Of a stretch of 6,064 nt of DNA, positions 1 through 6,056 are shown piece by piece. The stretch lies in the NCBI GenBank assembly GCA_017615955.1, contig JAFZZD010000585.1, forward strand, positions 1 to 6,064, read 5' to 3'. This DNA comes from Victivallales bacterium (lineage in GTDB: Bacteria; Verrucomicrobiota; Lentisphaeria; Oligosphaerales; Oligosphaeraceae). The notes under the pieces are model-generated. The model did not search any database, had not been told where the DNA came from, and was given only the letters and a program-made list of their open reading frames with translations. A program made the position numbers and the translations under genes. Position 1 is the stretch's first letter, and every line of letters begins with the position of its first letter.

Positions 1-39
1 TCTGCGCCTCTGCGTTAAAAAACTCTGCGTCTCTGCGTT
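1..39. repeat. Tandem octamer repeat TCTGCGYY, truncated by the window edge
   Basis: Two 16-base copies, TCTGCGCCTCTGCGTT (1-16) and TCTGCGTCTCTGCGTT (24-39), differ at one position and are separated by AAAAAAC. Each is itself a pair of octamers TCTGCG+YY, so the unit has a period of 8. A run of seven T (41-47) follows and overlaps the stop codon of the minus-strand gene. Read on the minus strand, the copies lie just downstream of that gene. No complementary arm (CGCAGA on this strand) is present inside the window, so if this is half of a palindrome the other arm lies to the left of position 1. Function is unknown; dispersed intergenic repeats of this style occur in many environmental bacteria, which is recollection and not a search result. 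Confidence 0.75.
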
Positions 40-45
40 GTTTTT

Positions 46-2514
46 TTATTTGGCGAATTCGAGTTTGCCGTACATGTTGTAGTTGTGGTGGTTGCCCAAG
101 GTGAGGGAGGTTGCGATGACTTCGCGTGGTTCGGTGAGTTTGTTGCGCACCATGTTGAAGTTCCAGATGTCGCCTGCCTTGGGGGCGCCTTCCTCGAAGG
201 CTGTGAACGGGATGAACAGCTCGCATTTCCATCCGTCCTTAAGGACCTCCGTCTTGAGTTCAAGACCCTTTAATTGCTCGCCGCTGTTAGTCGGTCCAGG
301 CAAGGGCAGCACCCGCTGCACACCGAAATAGATCTTGCAATTCGCATCCAGGGCCAGCTGGTACTTCTGCTCATGAGGCGTTGGCATAAAGAAAATCTCA
401 TAGCCGCAGTTTGACCAGAATGACTTCTCCATCTCCGGCTTTTCCGGGGTCTTCATATTGATGTATATGCCCTTGTCATTCCAAGCCACCTTGACTTCAG
501 GAGCGAACTTCGGCTTCTCGTTGCTGCCTATGGGATTGATGAATTCCAGAGGCTGTGCCCGCTTCCACACCTGCTCGTCGTCCTTTCCGTCAACTGTGAT
601 GCTCTCGCCGCCCGCCAGGCGCACTGCCTTGAACACGGGCTTCTTGTAAGACTGCTGTACACGCTGCGCCTCGAAGTTCTTTGCCCATGGCATTGCATAG
701 ATCTTGAAGCGGCGCATTTCAATGGAATCCTTTGGAATGGCGGCCTCCGCCTTCTTGAGCAGGTCTTCCATTTCGTCAATCACCTTGGCCGGATACAATG
801 GGACGGAGACACCCTGCTCAAGATAGACCTTGTAGCATTCGTTCTTCAGCAGACGATGGAACTTGATGAGGTACTTGCCCGCCTCCTTGCCGTAGAAGAG
901 CGGGAAATGTTCCTCGATAGCGGCATCCGCGTTCCAGTTTGGATTCCACATGTAGCGGAATGCGGAGTAGAAGGAGGTGTAGTATGGCAGCTGCAGGCCG
1001 CTGTCAAAAAAGAGGTTCCCCCTGCCAAGATATGGACCCAATGCCTTTGGCAGTTCACCAACAAATTCGCCCATGACCGCCTTGCAGAAGGGATTGCCGT
1101 ATTCATCGTAGAGCCAAAGGTTTCTGACTGGATGCCCCAGCACTTCTGTCCATTCCTTTGCCTGCTTGATGAAGTCCTCACGCACCTTTGGATCCAAGAT
1201 GCGCTTTGGCGCGGCCTTTCCATTGCAGAGGATAATCTCCACATTCGAGGGCCATTTGTTGAAGCGGGGGTCGATTGGCGCATATTCCGAATTGTAATAT
1301 GCCAGGAACAGCAGCTTCTTGCCGGGAAGTTCCTTCTCCACCTTTTCCGCCAGGTATTTGATGAAGCGACCATAGACATTGGCCATGAGTGCGCTGGCGG
1401 GCCTTGCCTTGTCCGCGTCAGTGATCAGTTTTTCCCCCATGATGACCTTGTTGCCGAAGATTTCCGCATTGGAAAGATATGTGTCGCAATTGCCGAAGCC
1501 GACAGCGTTCTCATTGCAGATAAGGCCATAGCCGAACTTCTTGCGCGGGCACTTGCCGATCATCTCCGCACCAGAAAGGTATGTCTTCCAGGATTCCACC
1601 AGCAGGTCAGCGAATTCAAGGTTGGTGAAGTCGAAGAGATTGCCCAGATGCGCCTTGGGATTGTAGTACATCCTGCCATTGTGGTTTGTGAAGAAAATGG
1701 TGCTGAGCTTGTCAGGATACGCCATTGCCAGAGCCTCTGGCGTGGGGTTGTGCGTCGGCATGTTCTCCCACGATGCGAAGCGATAGTATGTCCTGAAGGA
1801 GACATCGCCTTTTTTCAGGCCGCCAGCCAGTTCGCCATACTTGTCTATGTTCTCCTGCTTGCCAGTGAAAGTCCACAGGTGGTACTGGCCGCTTCTGGAA
1901 AGGAAATACGGGGCGTCCATGTAGTTGACTGGCTTGATTGCCAAATCCTTTATGACCGGCCAATATGTGCCCACCTCGCCAGGGAAGAAATAGCGCACAC
2001 CCAGGAAGCGCTCCGTGAAGTCCAGTGCGCCGAACAGCGTGCCCCTGCCCCTGGGACTTGCATTCTCCTGTGTGGTGGTGTCATTTCCGACTATCAGGAT
2101 GCCGCCCTTTATGGTCTTGACCTGGAAGCCCTGTGGAGGCAGGGCATTCGCATCAATGCCATGCACCGTTGCCAAAGCACTGGGGCCAAGCACAATCTTG
2201 TACTTGTAGGCAGACAACTTCTCATTGTCTTCAGGGGAAAACACCTCAGGTCTATTGCCCGTGCACTTGAAGAAAGCCTCGGACAATATTTCCACCGCCA
2301 TTCCAATGCTTCTGTCATCCTTCTTCTTGATGCCATTCTCCAAAGTCAAGTCCGCCGCAATGGCAAATTGCAGCTTGCCATCCTTGACAAGATCGATTTT
2401 TGCATGCCTGGCGGTATGCATGTGCTTTACCGGGCTGAGCGCCTTGCTGTCCAGTTCATACGCCATCATCGCAAAACACAATGCCAGGAATGCGGCAAAA
2501 ATAGATTTTCTCAT
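46..2514 (-). CDS. Secreted DUF4838 (GH67-N-like) protein with C-terminal CBM9-like domain; probable glycan-active enzyme
   Basis: An 822-residue protein, probably exported and acting on complex glycans. Residues 1-25 look like a type I signal peptide (MRK, then a hydrophobic stretch IFAAFLALCFAMMAY); the cysteine lacks a proper lipobox. About 50-195 resembles the N-terminal domain of GH67 alpha-glucuronidases, with the hallmark FTERFLGVRYFFPGE at 166-180. About 215-600 matches the DUF4838 pattern: a cysteine-containing segment GLICNEN (C333, E335), LWLYDEYGNPF (466-476) and FRYMWNPNWNADAAIEEHF (519-537). About 635-822 is a CBM9/DOMON-like sandwich beginning ITVDGKDDEQVW (639-650), with the typical ELFIPF (765-770) and GDIWNFNMVR. 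As I recall, some DUF4838 proteins of Bacteroides are GH163 N-glycan-active glycosidases; substrate and catalytic residues here cannot be assigned. The start at 2514 is preferred to the ATG at 2520 because AGGAG (2527-2523) lies 8 bases before it but only 2 before the other. The frame stays open to 2574, but that extension would cover the candidate promoter. It is divergent from ribBA. Confidence 0.88.
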   Translation of the reverse strand: MRKSIFAAFLALCFAMMAYELDSKALSPVKHMHTARHAKIDLVKDGKLQFAIAADLTLENGIKKKDDRSIGMAVEILSEAFFKCTGNRPEVFSPEDNEKLSAYKYKIVLGPSALATVHGIDANALPPQGFQVKTIKGGILIVGNDTTTQENASPRGRGTLFGALDFTERFLGVRYFFPGEVGTYWPVIKDLAIKPVNYMDAPYFLSRSGQYHLWTFTGKQENIDKYGELAGGLKKGDVSFRTYYRFASWENMPTHNPTPEALAMAYPDKLSTIFFTNHNGRMYYNPKAHLGNLFDFTNLEFADLLVESWKTYLSGAEMIGKCPRKKFGYGLICNENAVGFGNCDTYLSNAEIFGNKVIMGEKLITDADKARPASALMANVYGRFIKYLAEKVEKELPGKKLLFLAYYNSEYAPIDPRFNKWPSNVEIILCNGKAAPKRILDPKVREDFIKQAKEWTEVLGHPVRNLWLYDEYGNPFCKAVMGEFVGELPKALGPYLGRGNLFFDSGLQLPYYTSFYSAFRYMWNPNWNADAAIEEHFPLFYGKEAGKYLIKFHRLLKNECYKVYLEQGVSVPLYPAKVIDEMEDLLKKAEAAIPKDSIEMRRFKIYAMPWAKNFEAQRVQQSYKKPVFKAVRLAGGESITVDGKDDEQVWKRAQPLEFINPIGSNEKPKFAPEVKVAWNDKGIYINMKTPEKPEMEKSFWSNCGYEIFFMPTPHEQKYQLALDANCKIYFGVQRVLPLPGPTNSGEQLKGLELKTEVLKDGWKCELFIPFTAFEEGAPKAGDIWNFNMVRNKLTEPREVIATSLTLGNHHNYNMYGKLEFAK

Positions 2515-2522
2515 TCGCATTT

Positions 2523-2527
2523 CTCCT
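2523..2527 (-). promoter_or_regulatory. Ribosome binding site that decides the start of the DUF4838 gene
   Basis: On the minus strand the sequence reads GAGGAGAA followed directly by ATG (2520), CGA and a second ATG (2514). The AGGAG core leaves 8 bases before the ATG at 2514, a standard spacing, and only 2 bases before the ATG at 2520. The product starting at 2514 (MRKSIF...) also has the cleaner signal-peptide n-region. Confidence 0.7.
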
Positions 2528-2545
2528 CTGCTAGGGTTATTTACC

Positions 2546-2574
2546 TTATTACAAATGTCCAAACCAACTATCAA
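2546..2574 (-). promoter_or_regulatory. Candidate sigma-70-type promoter for the DUF4838 gene
   Basis: Minus strand: TTGATA (2574-2569) matches the -35 consensus at five of six positions. A -10 can be read as TGTAAT (2553-2548, five of six, but a short 15-base spacer) or TAATAA (2551-2546, 17-base spacer, only three of six). Either would place transcription start around 2540, giving a leader of roughly 25 bases ahead of the chosen start codon. Assigned by eye; the promoter consensus of this organism is unknown. Confidence 0.3.
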
Positions 2575-2669
2575 GCCAAAAACTATGGCGAATTTACCAA
2601 TGTTTTTCAGGAAATCAATTCAAAGAATAAGTTTTAATGGTCAGTGTCGATTGAAATAAGAAAAACTGG

Positions 2670-2698
2670 TTAGATTTTGGGGAAAATGCCCTTATATT
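2670..2698 (+). promoter_or_regulatory. Weak candidate promoter for the ribBA-ribH-nusB-ftsY block
   Basis: TATATT at 2693-2698 is a reasonable -10 hexamer in the AT-rich stretch before ribBA. The hexamer 17 bases upstream, TTAGAT (2670-2675), is a poor -35. Start of transcription would fall near 2705, about 30 bases before the ribBA ATG. The -10 lies in the middle of an inverted repeat (2683-2708), described separately. No FMN riboswitch motif is visible in the leader. Confidence 0.25.
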
Positions 2699-2708
2699 AC
2701 GGCGTTTT
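2683..2708. promoter_or_regulatory. Inverted repeat AAAATGCC-N10-GGCGTTTT, candidate operator or leader hairpin
   Basis: The arms AAAATGCC (2683-2690) and GGCGTTTT (2701-2708) are complementary at seven of eight positions, and the eighth forms a U-G pair in RNA. The 10-base centre CTTATATTAC contains the candidate -10 hexamer TATATT. A dimeric repressor bound here would cover the promoter; if transcription instead starts further upstream, the same bases would form an 8-bp RNA hairpin about 27 bases before the ribBA start. No regulator can be named from the sequence. Confidence 0.3.
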
Positions 2709-2734
2709 GAAAGATTCAGGCACTATTATCATAA

Positions 2735-3937
2735 ATGAGTATGTTTGCGAAAATAGAGGAATTGGCTGCAACCCTGGCAAAAGGCGGTATGATCGTACTG
2801 ACCGATGACGAGAACAGGGAAAACGAAGGCGACGTGGTGATTGCCGCCGAAAAGGCGACGCAGGCATCAATCAACTTCATGGTCACTAATGCCCGAGGGC
2901 TGGTTTGCGTACCAATCACACTGGCGCGTTCCATTGAGCTGGGCCTCCATGAAATGACCCGCAACACGGACCCGCTGGGCACCTGCTTCACTATCAGCGT
3001 CGATGCCAATAAGGGCACCACCACGGGCATTTCCGCCAGCGACAGGGCCATTACCGCCAACAAACTGGCGGACCCGCGTGCAAAGGCCAGCGACTTCCAC
3101 TCGCCAGGCCACATGTTTCCGCTCATAGCCCGCGAAGGCGGCGTGCTTGTCAGAGCGGGGCACACTGAAGCCTCAGTTGACCTGATGAGGCTTGCTGGTC
3201 TTTCCCCATACGCCGTCATCTGCGAAATACTCAACGAAGACGGCACCATGGCAAGACTGCCGCAGTTGCTGGAGTTCACAAAAAAACACAATTTGCCATT
3301 GGGCTGCGTGGCAGATCTGATAAAGTTCCGCCGCCAGAACGAAAGCATAGTGGAACTGGTGGAGACAGTAAAGCTACCCACCACATTCGGCTTGTTCACC
3401 CTGCACTGCTACAAGGCAAAGCACGACGGAAAGGAGCACCTGGCTCTGGTGTATGGCGATGTTCTTGGAAAGAAGGACGTGCTCACAAGGGTGCACAGCG
3501 AATGCCTCACAGGAGATGTGTTCCATTCCCTGCGCTGCGACTGCGGCATGCAGCTGGACGCGGCAATGAAGCGCATTGTGGAAAACGGCAGCGGCGTAAT
3601 CATCTACATGCGACAGGAAGGGCGAGGCATAGGCCTGGAAAACAAACTGCACGCATACCACCTGCAGGAACGAGGCCTTGACACCGTGGATGCAAACACA
3701 TACCAGGGACTGGCGCCTGACCTGAGGGAGTATGGCATCGGCGCACAGATCCTCCATTCCCTGGGGGTGGAAAGCATACGCATTCTTACCAACAACCCAA
3801 AGAAACTGGTGGGGCTGGAAGGGCATGGCCTGGAAATCACAGGACGGGAGCCACTGGTGATCCCATCCCAGCAATACGATGAAAAATACATGAACACCAA
3901 ACGGGACAGAATGGGGCACATTCTTCCAAAAGACTGA
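2735..3937 (+). CDS. ribBA: Bifunctional 3,4-dihydroxy-2-butanone 4-phosphate synthase / GTP cyclohydrolase II
   Basis: A 400-residue two-domain enzyme of riboflavin synthesis, the usual length for RibBA. The N-terminal RibB domain (about 1-203) turns ribulose 5-phosphate into 3,4-dihydroxy-2-butanone 4-phosphate plus formate. It shows the acidic metal-binding loop DDENRENEGD (24-33), HSPGHMFPL (122-130) and RAGHTEASVDL (140-150). The C-terminal RibA domain (about 207-400) opens GTP to the first pyrimidine intermediate. It shows the zinc-site segment SECLTGDVFHSLRCDCG with C257, C268 and C270, the YMRQEGRGIGL loop (291-301) and TNNPKK (352-357). All key motifs of both halves are present, so both activities are expected. 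The start at 2735 (MSMFAK) has only a weak AGG 14 bases upstream; an ATG two codons later (2741) is possible. It is first in a plus-strand block and 48 bases before ribH. Confidence 0.97.
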   Translation: MSMFAKIEELAATLAKGGMIVLTDDENRENEGDVVIAAEKATQASINFMVTNARGLVCVPITLARSIELGLHEMTRNTDPLGTCFTISVDANKGTTTGISASDRAITANKLADPRAKASDFHSPGHMFPLIAREGGVLVRAGHTEASVDLMRLAGLSPYAVICEILNEDGTMARLPQLLEFTKKHNLPLGCVADLIKFRRQNESIVELVETVKLPTTFGLFTLHCYKAKHDGKEHLALVYGDVLGKKDVLTRVHSECLTGDVFHSLRCDCGMQLDAAMKRIVENGSGVIIYMRQEGRGIGLENKLHAYHLQERGLDTVDANTYQGLAPDLREYGIGAQILHSLGVESIRILTNNPKKLVGLEGHGLEITGREPLVIPSQQYDEKYMNTKRDRMGHILPKD

Positions 3938-3985
3938 TTTCTGCGTTCATTTTTTATCATAAACAACATACGGAGCACATTGAAA

Positions 3986-4459
3986 ATGACAGGCAACATC
4001 AAGACATTCGAGGGCAAGCTATCCGCAAACGGGATGAAGTTCGGCATAGTCTGCGCACGTTTCAACAGTTTTTTTGTGAGTAAGCTGCTTGACGGCGCGA
4101 TTGATACGTTGCTGCGCCATGGCGCCTCCGAAAAGGACATCAACGTGGCATGGGTGCCTGGTTCGTTTGAAATCCCCCTGGTCTGCAAGAAGATGGCTGA
4201 ATCCGGCAAATACGACGCGCTGCTGGCACTGGGCGTCGTCATCCAGGGTTCCACCGCCCACGCCAACTTTGTGAACGCGGAGGTTTCCAAGGGGCTGGCG
4301 CAGGTATCGCTGGAAAAGGGTCTGCCCGTGATATATGGCGTGGTCACAACGGAGAACATCGAGCAGGCAATCGAGCGTTCAGGCTGCAAGGCGGGGAACC
4401 GAGGTGCTTCCGCTGCGGAGACTGCCATTGAAATGGTCAGTCTCATCAAAAACCTATAA
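3986..4459 (+). CDS. ribH: 6,7-dimethyl-8-ribityllumazine synthase
   Basis: A 157-residue lumazine synthase. It condenses 5-amino-6-ribitylaminouracil with 3,4-dihydroxy-2-butanone 4-phosphate, the product of the upstream RibBA, to form the direct precursor of riboflavin; the family assembles into pentamers or 60-mer shells. Family motifs: ARFN (24-27), whose Phe stacks on the substrate; VPGSFEIPL (57-65); the phosphate-binding and catalytic loop [14 protein letters not shown] (83-96) with the catalytic His at 92; and the C-terminal segment [16 protein letters not shown] (118-133), followed by [10 protein letters not shown] with the phosphate-binding Arg at 139. The loop is unusual: Q in place of the common R/K, and HAN in place of H-[FY]-[DE]. 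GGAG at 3972-3975 lies 10 bases before the ATG at 3986 but 4 before a TTG at 3980, so a start two residues earlier is possible. The nusB start follows after a short gap. Confidence 0.96.
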   Translation: MTGNIKTFEGKLSANGMKFGIVCARFNSFFVSKLLDGAIDTLLRHGASEKDINVAWVPGSFEIPLVCKKMAESGKYDALLALGVVIQGSTAHANFVNAEVSKGLAQVSLEKGLPVIYGVVTTENIEQAIERSGCKAGNRGASAAETAIEMVSLIKNL

Positions 4460-4488
4460 GTTCAAACACGAAGGCAGACTTGGTTAAA

Positions 4489-5028
4489 ATGGCTAAGGAA
4501 GATGTAGTTTCGGAGAAGCATGCCTCCCGCAGTGATTTGGACTTCATCAGGCAGAGGAAACTTGCCCGCCGCCTGGCAATGCAGTGCCTGTTCAGCATGG
4601 ACAACAACTGCGAATGGCAATGGGACGACGGCAACTTTGCGGTTACGGCGTTGACAGCCTCCCTGCTGGAAGATGAGGACGAGGAGGCGCCTCTGCGCTC
4701 GGACTTCGAGGCGGCAAAGCAGTTTGCACAGCGCATTGCCAAGGGCGCGGCAGAGCATGTCAGCGAGATTGACCTGGCGATAGAGTGCGCCGCCAAGAAC
4801 TGGACAGTCGCGAGAATGTCGAAAATAGACAAGGCCATACTGCGCATCGCGGCATACGAATTGATGTTCGAGGCTAAAATACCCGCGGCCACCAGCATAA
4901 ACGAGGCGGTGGAGCTGGCCAAGGCATTCGGCGAGGCGAAGTCCCCACGCTTTATCAATGGCGTGCTGGACAAGATCAGGGAGAATTGCGGAAAGGCCAG
5001 CAAGAAAACTCCAAAGGGAAACAAGTAA
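4489..5028 (+). CDS. nusB: Transcription antitermination factor NusB
   Basis: An all-helical RNA-binding protein that pairs with NusE (ribosomal protein S10) on boxA RNA in rRNA antitermination and processing. It has 179 residues, longer than the usual 130-150. The family N-terminal motif appears as RKLARRLAMQCLFSMD (23-38). The diagnostic C-terminal half is complete: NWTVARMSKIDKAILRIAAYEL (104-125), then IPAATSINEAVELAKAFGEA (131-150) and FINGVLDKI (155-163). The extra length is a charged N-terminal extension of about 20 residues, an acidic inter-helix segment (EDEDEE at 61-66) and a lysine-rich tail. The start is uncertain: AAGG (4471-4474) lies 14 bases from the ATG at 4489 but 5 from an in-frame TTG at 4480, which would add three residues. 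The stop codon directly abuts the ftsY ATG, so translation of the two is probably coupled. The ribH-nusB linkage is common across bacteria. Confidence 0.94.
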   Translation: MAKEDVVSEKHASRSDLDFIRQRKLARRLAMQCLFSMDNNCEWQWDDGNFAVTALTASLLEDEDEEAPLRSDFEAAKQFAQRIAKGAAEHVSEIDLAIECAAKNWTVARMSKIDKAILRIAAYELMFEAKIPAATSINEAVELAKAFGEAKSPRFINGVLDKIRENCGKASKKTPKGNK

Positions 5029-5943
5029 ATGGGTTTGTTTGACATATTCAAACGAGGTCTGGAGAAAACCAGGACCGCGATCGTCCGCAGCATAAAGAGC
5101 ATGTTCTCGGACATAAAGTCCTGGGACGATGCCTCATACGCGAAACTGGAGCAGGCTCTGGTCTCCACGGACCTGGGCTATGCAGTCAGCCACGAGATCG
5201 TGGAGGATCTGAAGGACAGGTACAAGCGTGGCCTTATCGGCACGGAGGAGGACATCATCAAGGCGGCCAAGGAGAGGCTGCTTGCCATAATCACCGAAGG
5301 GGGCGAGCCAGGCTTCAACTTCCCTGCCGAGGGACCTGCTGTGATATTGATGGTGGGCGTGAATGGCAGCGGCAAGACCACCACTACCGCCAAACTTGCG
5401 CGCTACTACATGAAGCAAGGCAAGTCAGTGATGCTGGGCGCGGGAGACACGTTCCGCGCGGCGGGTTCGGAGCAATTGCGCATCTGGGCCGAAAGACTGG
5501 AATGCCCCGTGGTGACTGGAAAGACTGGCGGCGACGCGGCGTCAGTGGCATTCGACGCGGTCAAGTCAGGAATTGTGAAGAAGTGCGACTATGTGCTCAT
5601 AGACACAGCTGGACGCCAGCATACTAGGAAGGACTTGATGGATGAACTATCCAAAATCAAGCGGGTGCTTGCAAAGGCCATGCCTGACGCGCCACATGAA
5701 GTATGGCTCACTGTGGACGCATCCACCGGCAGCAACGCCCTGATCCAGGCCCGTGAATTCGGCAAGATATTCCCCATTTCAGGACTGCTTCTCACAAAGC
5801 TGGACGGCACTGGCAAGGGCGGCATCGCCGTTGCCATAAAGCGGGAACTGGGCTATCCGGTGCGCTTTGTCGGCCTGGGTGAACAGATGGACGACCTCCA
5901 GCCATTCGACCCGCAAAGCTATGCGGAGGCTCTTTTCAGCTAA
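5029..5943 (+). CDS. ftsY: Signal recognition particle receptor FtsY
   Basis: The SRP-receptor GTPase, which docks the SRP (Ffh plus 4.5S RNA) with its ribosome at the inner membrane for co-translational insertion. The 304 residues cover a membrane-targeting amphipathic start (MGLFDIFKRGLEKTR), a helical N domain to about residue 90, and the GTPase G domain. The G motifs are G1/Walker A GVNGSGKTT (110-118), the insertion-box motif DTFRAAGSEQL (140-150), G3 DTAGR (192-196), G4 TKLDG (256-260) and the closing VGLGEQMDDLQPF (281-293). The DTFRAA...EQL form and the absence of a methionine-rich M domain separate it from Ffh. The long acidic A domain of E. coli FtsY is missing, as in many other bacteria. 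The start has AAGGGA (5014-5019) 9 bases upstream, inside the end of nusB, and the ATG directly follows the nusB TAA. Confidence 0.97.
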   Translation: MGLFDIFKRGLEKTRTAIVRSIKSMFSDIKSWDDASYAKLEQALVSTDLGYAVSHEIVEDLKDRYKRGLIGTEEDIIKAAKERLLAIITEGGEPGFNFPAEGPAVILMVGVNGSGKTTTTAKLARYYMKQGKSVMLGAGDTFRAAGSEQLRIWAERLECPVVTGKTGGDAASVAFDAVKSGIVKKCDYVLIDTAGRQHTRKDLMDELSKIKRVLAKAMPDAPHEVWLTVDASTGSNALIQAREFGKIFPISGLLLTKLDGTGKGGIAVAIKRELGYPVRFVGLGEQMDDLQPFDPQSYAEALFS

Positions 5944-5961
5944 ACAAGCAACAAAAATATA

Positions 5962-6033
5962 ATCCACAGATTTACACAGATTGACACAGAAACTAAAAAA
6001 ACAATCTGTGATAATCTGCGTGAATCTGTGGAT
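5962..6033. repeat. Long imperfect hairpin made of phased 10-base CACAGATT units
   Basis: The left arm 5962-5990 and right arm 6005-6033 can pair over 29 positions with two mismatches and two G-T pairs, leaving a 14-base A-rich loop (5991-6004). The left arm consists of three units 10 bases apart (CCACAGATTT, ACACAGATTG, ACACAGAAAC). The right arm has the complementary AATCTGTG-type units in the same phase. In the plus direction it is followed by A-rich sequence and not by a T run, so it is not a typical intrinsic terminator for ftsY, although so long a stem could still stop transcription or protect the 3' end. In the minus direction a run of five T follows after a few bases. It ends 23 bases before the start codon of the next gene. 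Confidence 0.8.
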
Positions 6034-6056
6034 AAAAAAAGAAAAAGGATTGACAA

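Noticed and set aside
856..2637. A 593-codon open frame on the plus strand, opposite the DUF4838 gene.
   Set aside because: It is in codon register with the minus-strand gene, so its stops could arise only where that gene uses TTA, CTA or TCA codons; their avoidance leaves the frame open. The translation has no recognisable domain, while the minus-strand product has a signal peptide, ribosome binding site and known domains.
2585..2659. Small plus-strand frame of 24 codons in the divergent intergenic region.
   Set aside because: No Shine-Dalgarno sequence before the ATG, no recognisable peptide features, and it overlaps likely promoter DNA.
2515..2734. Possible FMN riboswitch before ribBA.
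   Set aside because: The conserved purine-rich core segments of the FMN element are not visible on the plus strand, and the region is AT-rich and too short downstream of the candidate promoter.
2716..3399. Minus-strand open frame of 227 codons opposite ribBA.
   Set aside because: Low-complexity Ser/Ala-rich translation without domains, covering a fully convincing ribBA; a composition shadow.
2726..3963. The 10-mer TTATCATAAA occurs both just before ribBA (2726-2735) and in the ribBA-ribH gap (3954-3963).
   Set aside because: The two copies sit at different distances from their start codons, the motif is AT-rich like the gaps around it, and one copy overlaps a start codon; chance is sufficient explanation.
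3604..4449. Minus-strand open frame of 281 codons opposite the end of ribBA and all of ribH.
   Set aside because: It spans two well-supported genes and their gap, and its translation is Ser/Pro/Arg-rich with no family resemblance.
5962..6033. Calling the hairpin after ftsY a standard rho-independent terminator.
   Set aside because: The right arm is followed by an A-rich stretch and not a T run in the direction of ftsY transcription, and the stem is much longer and less GC-rich than typical terminators.
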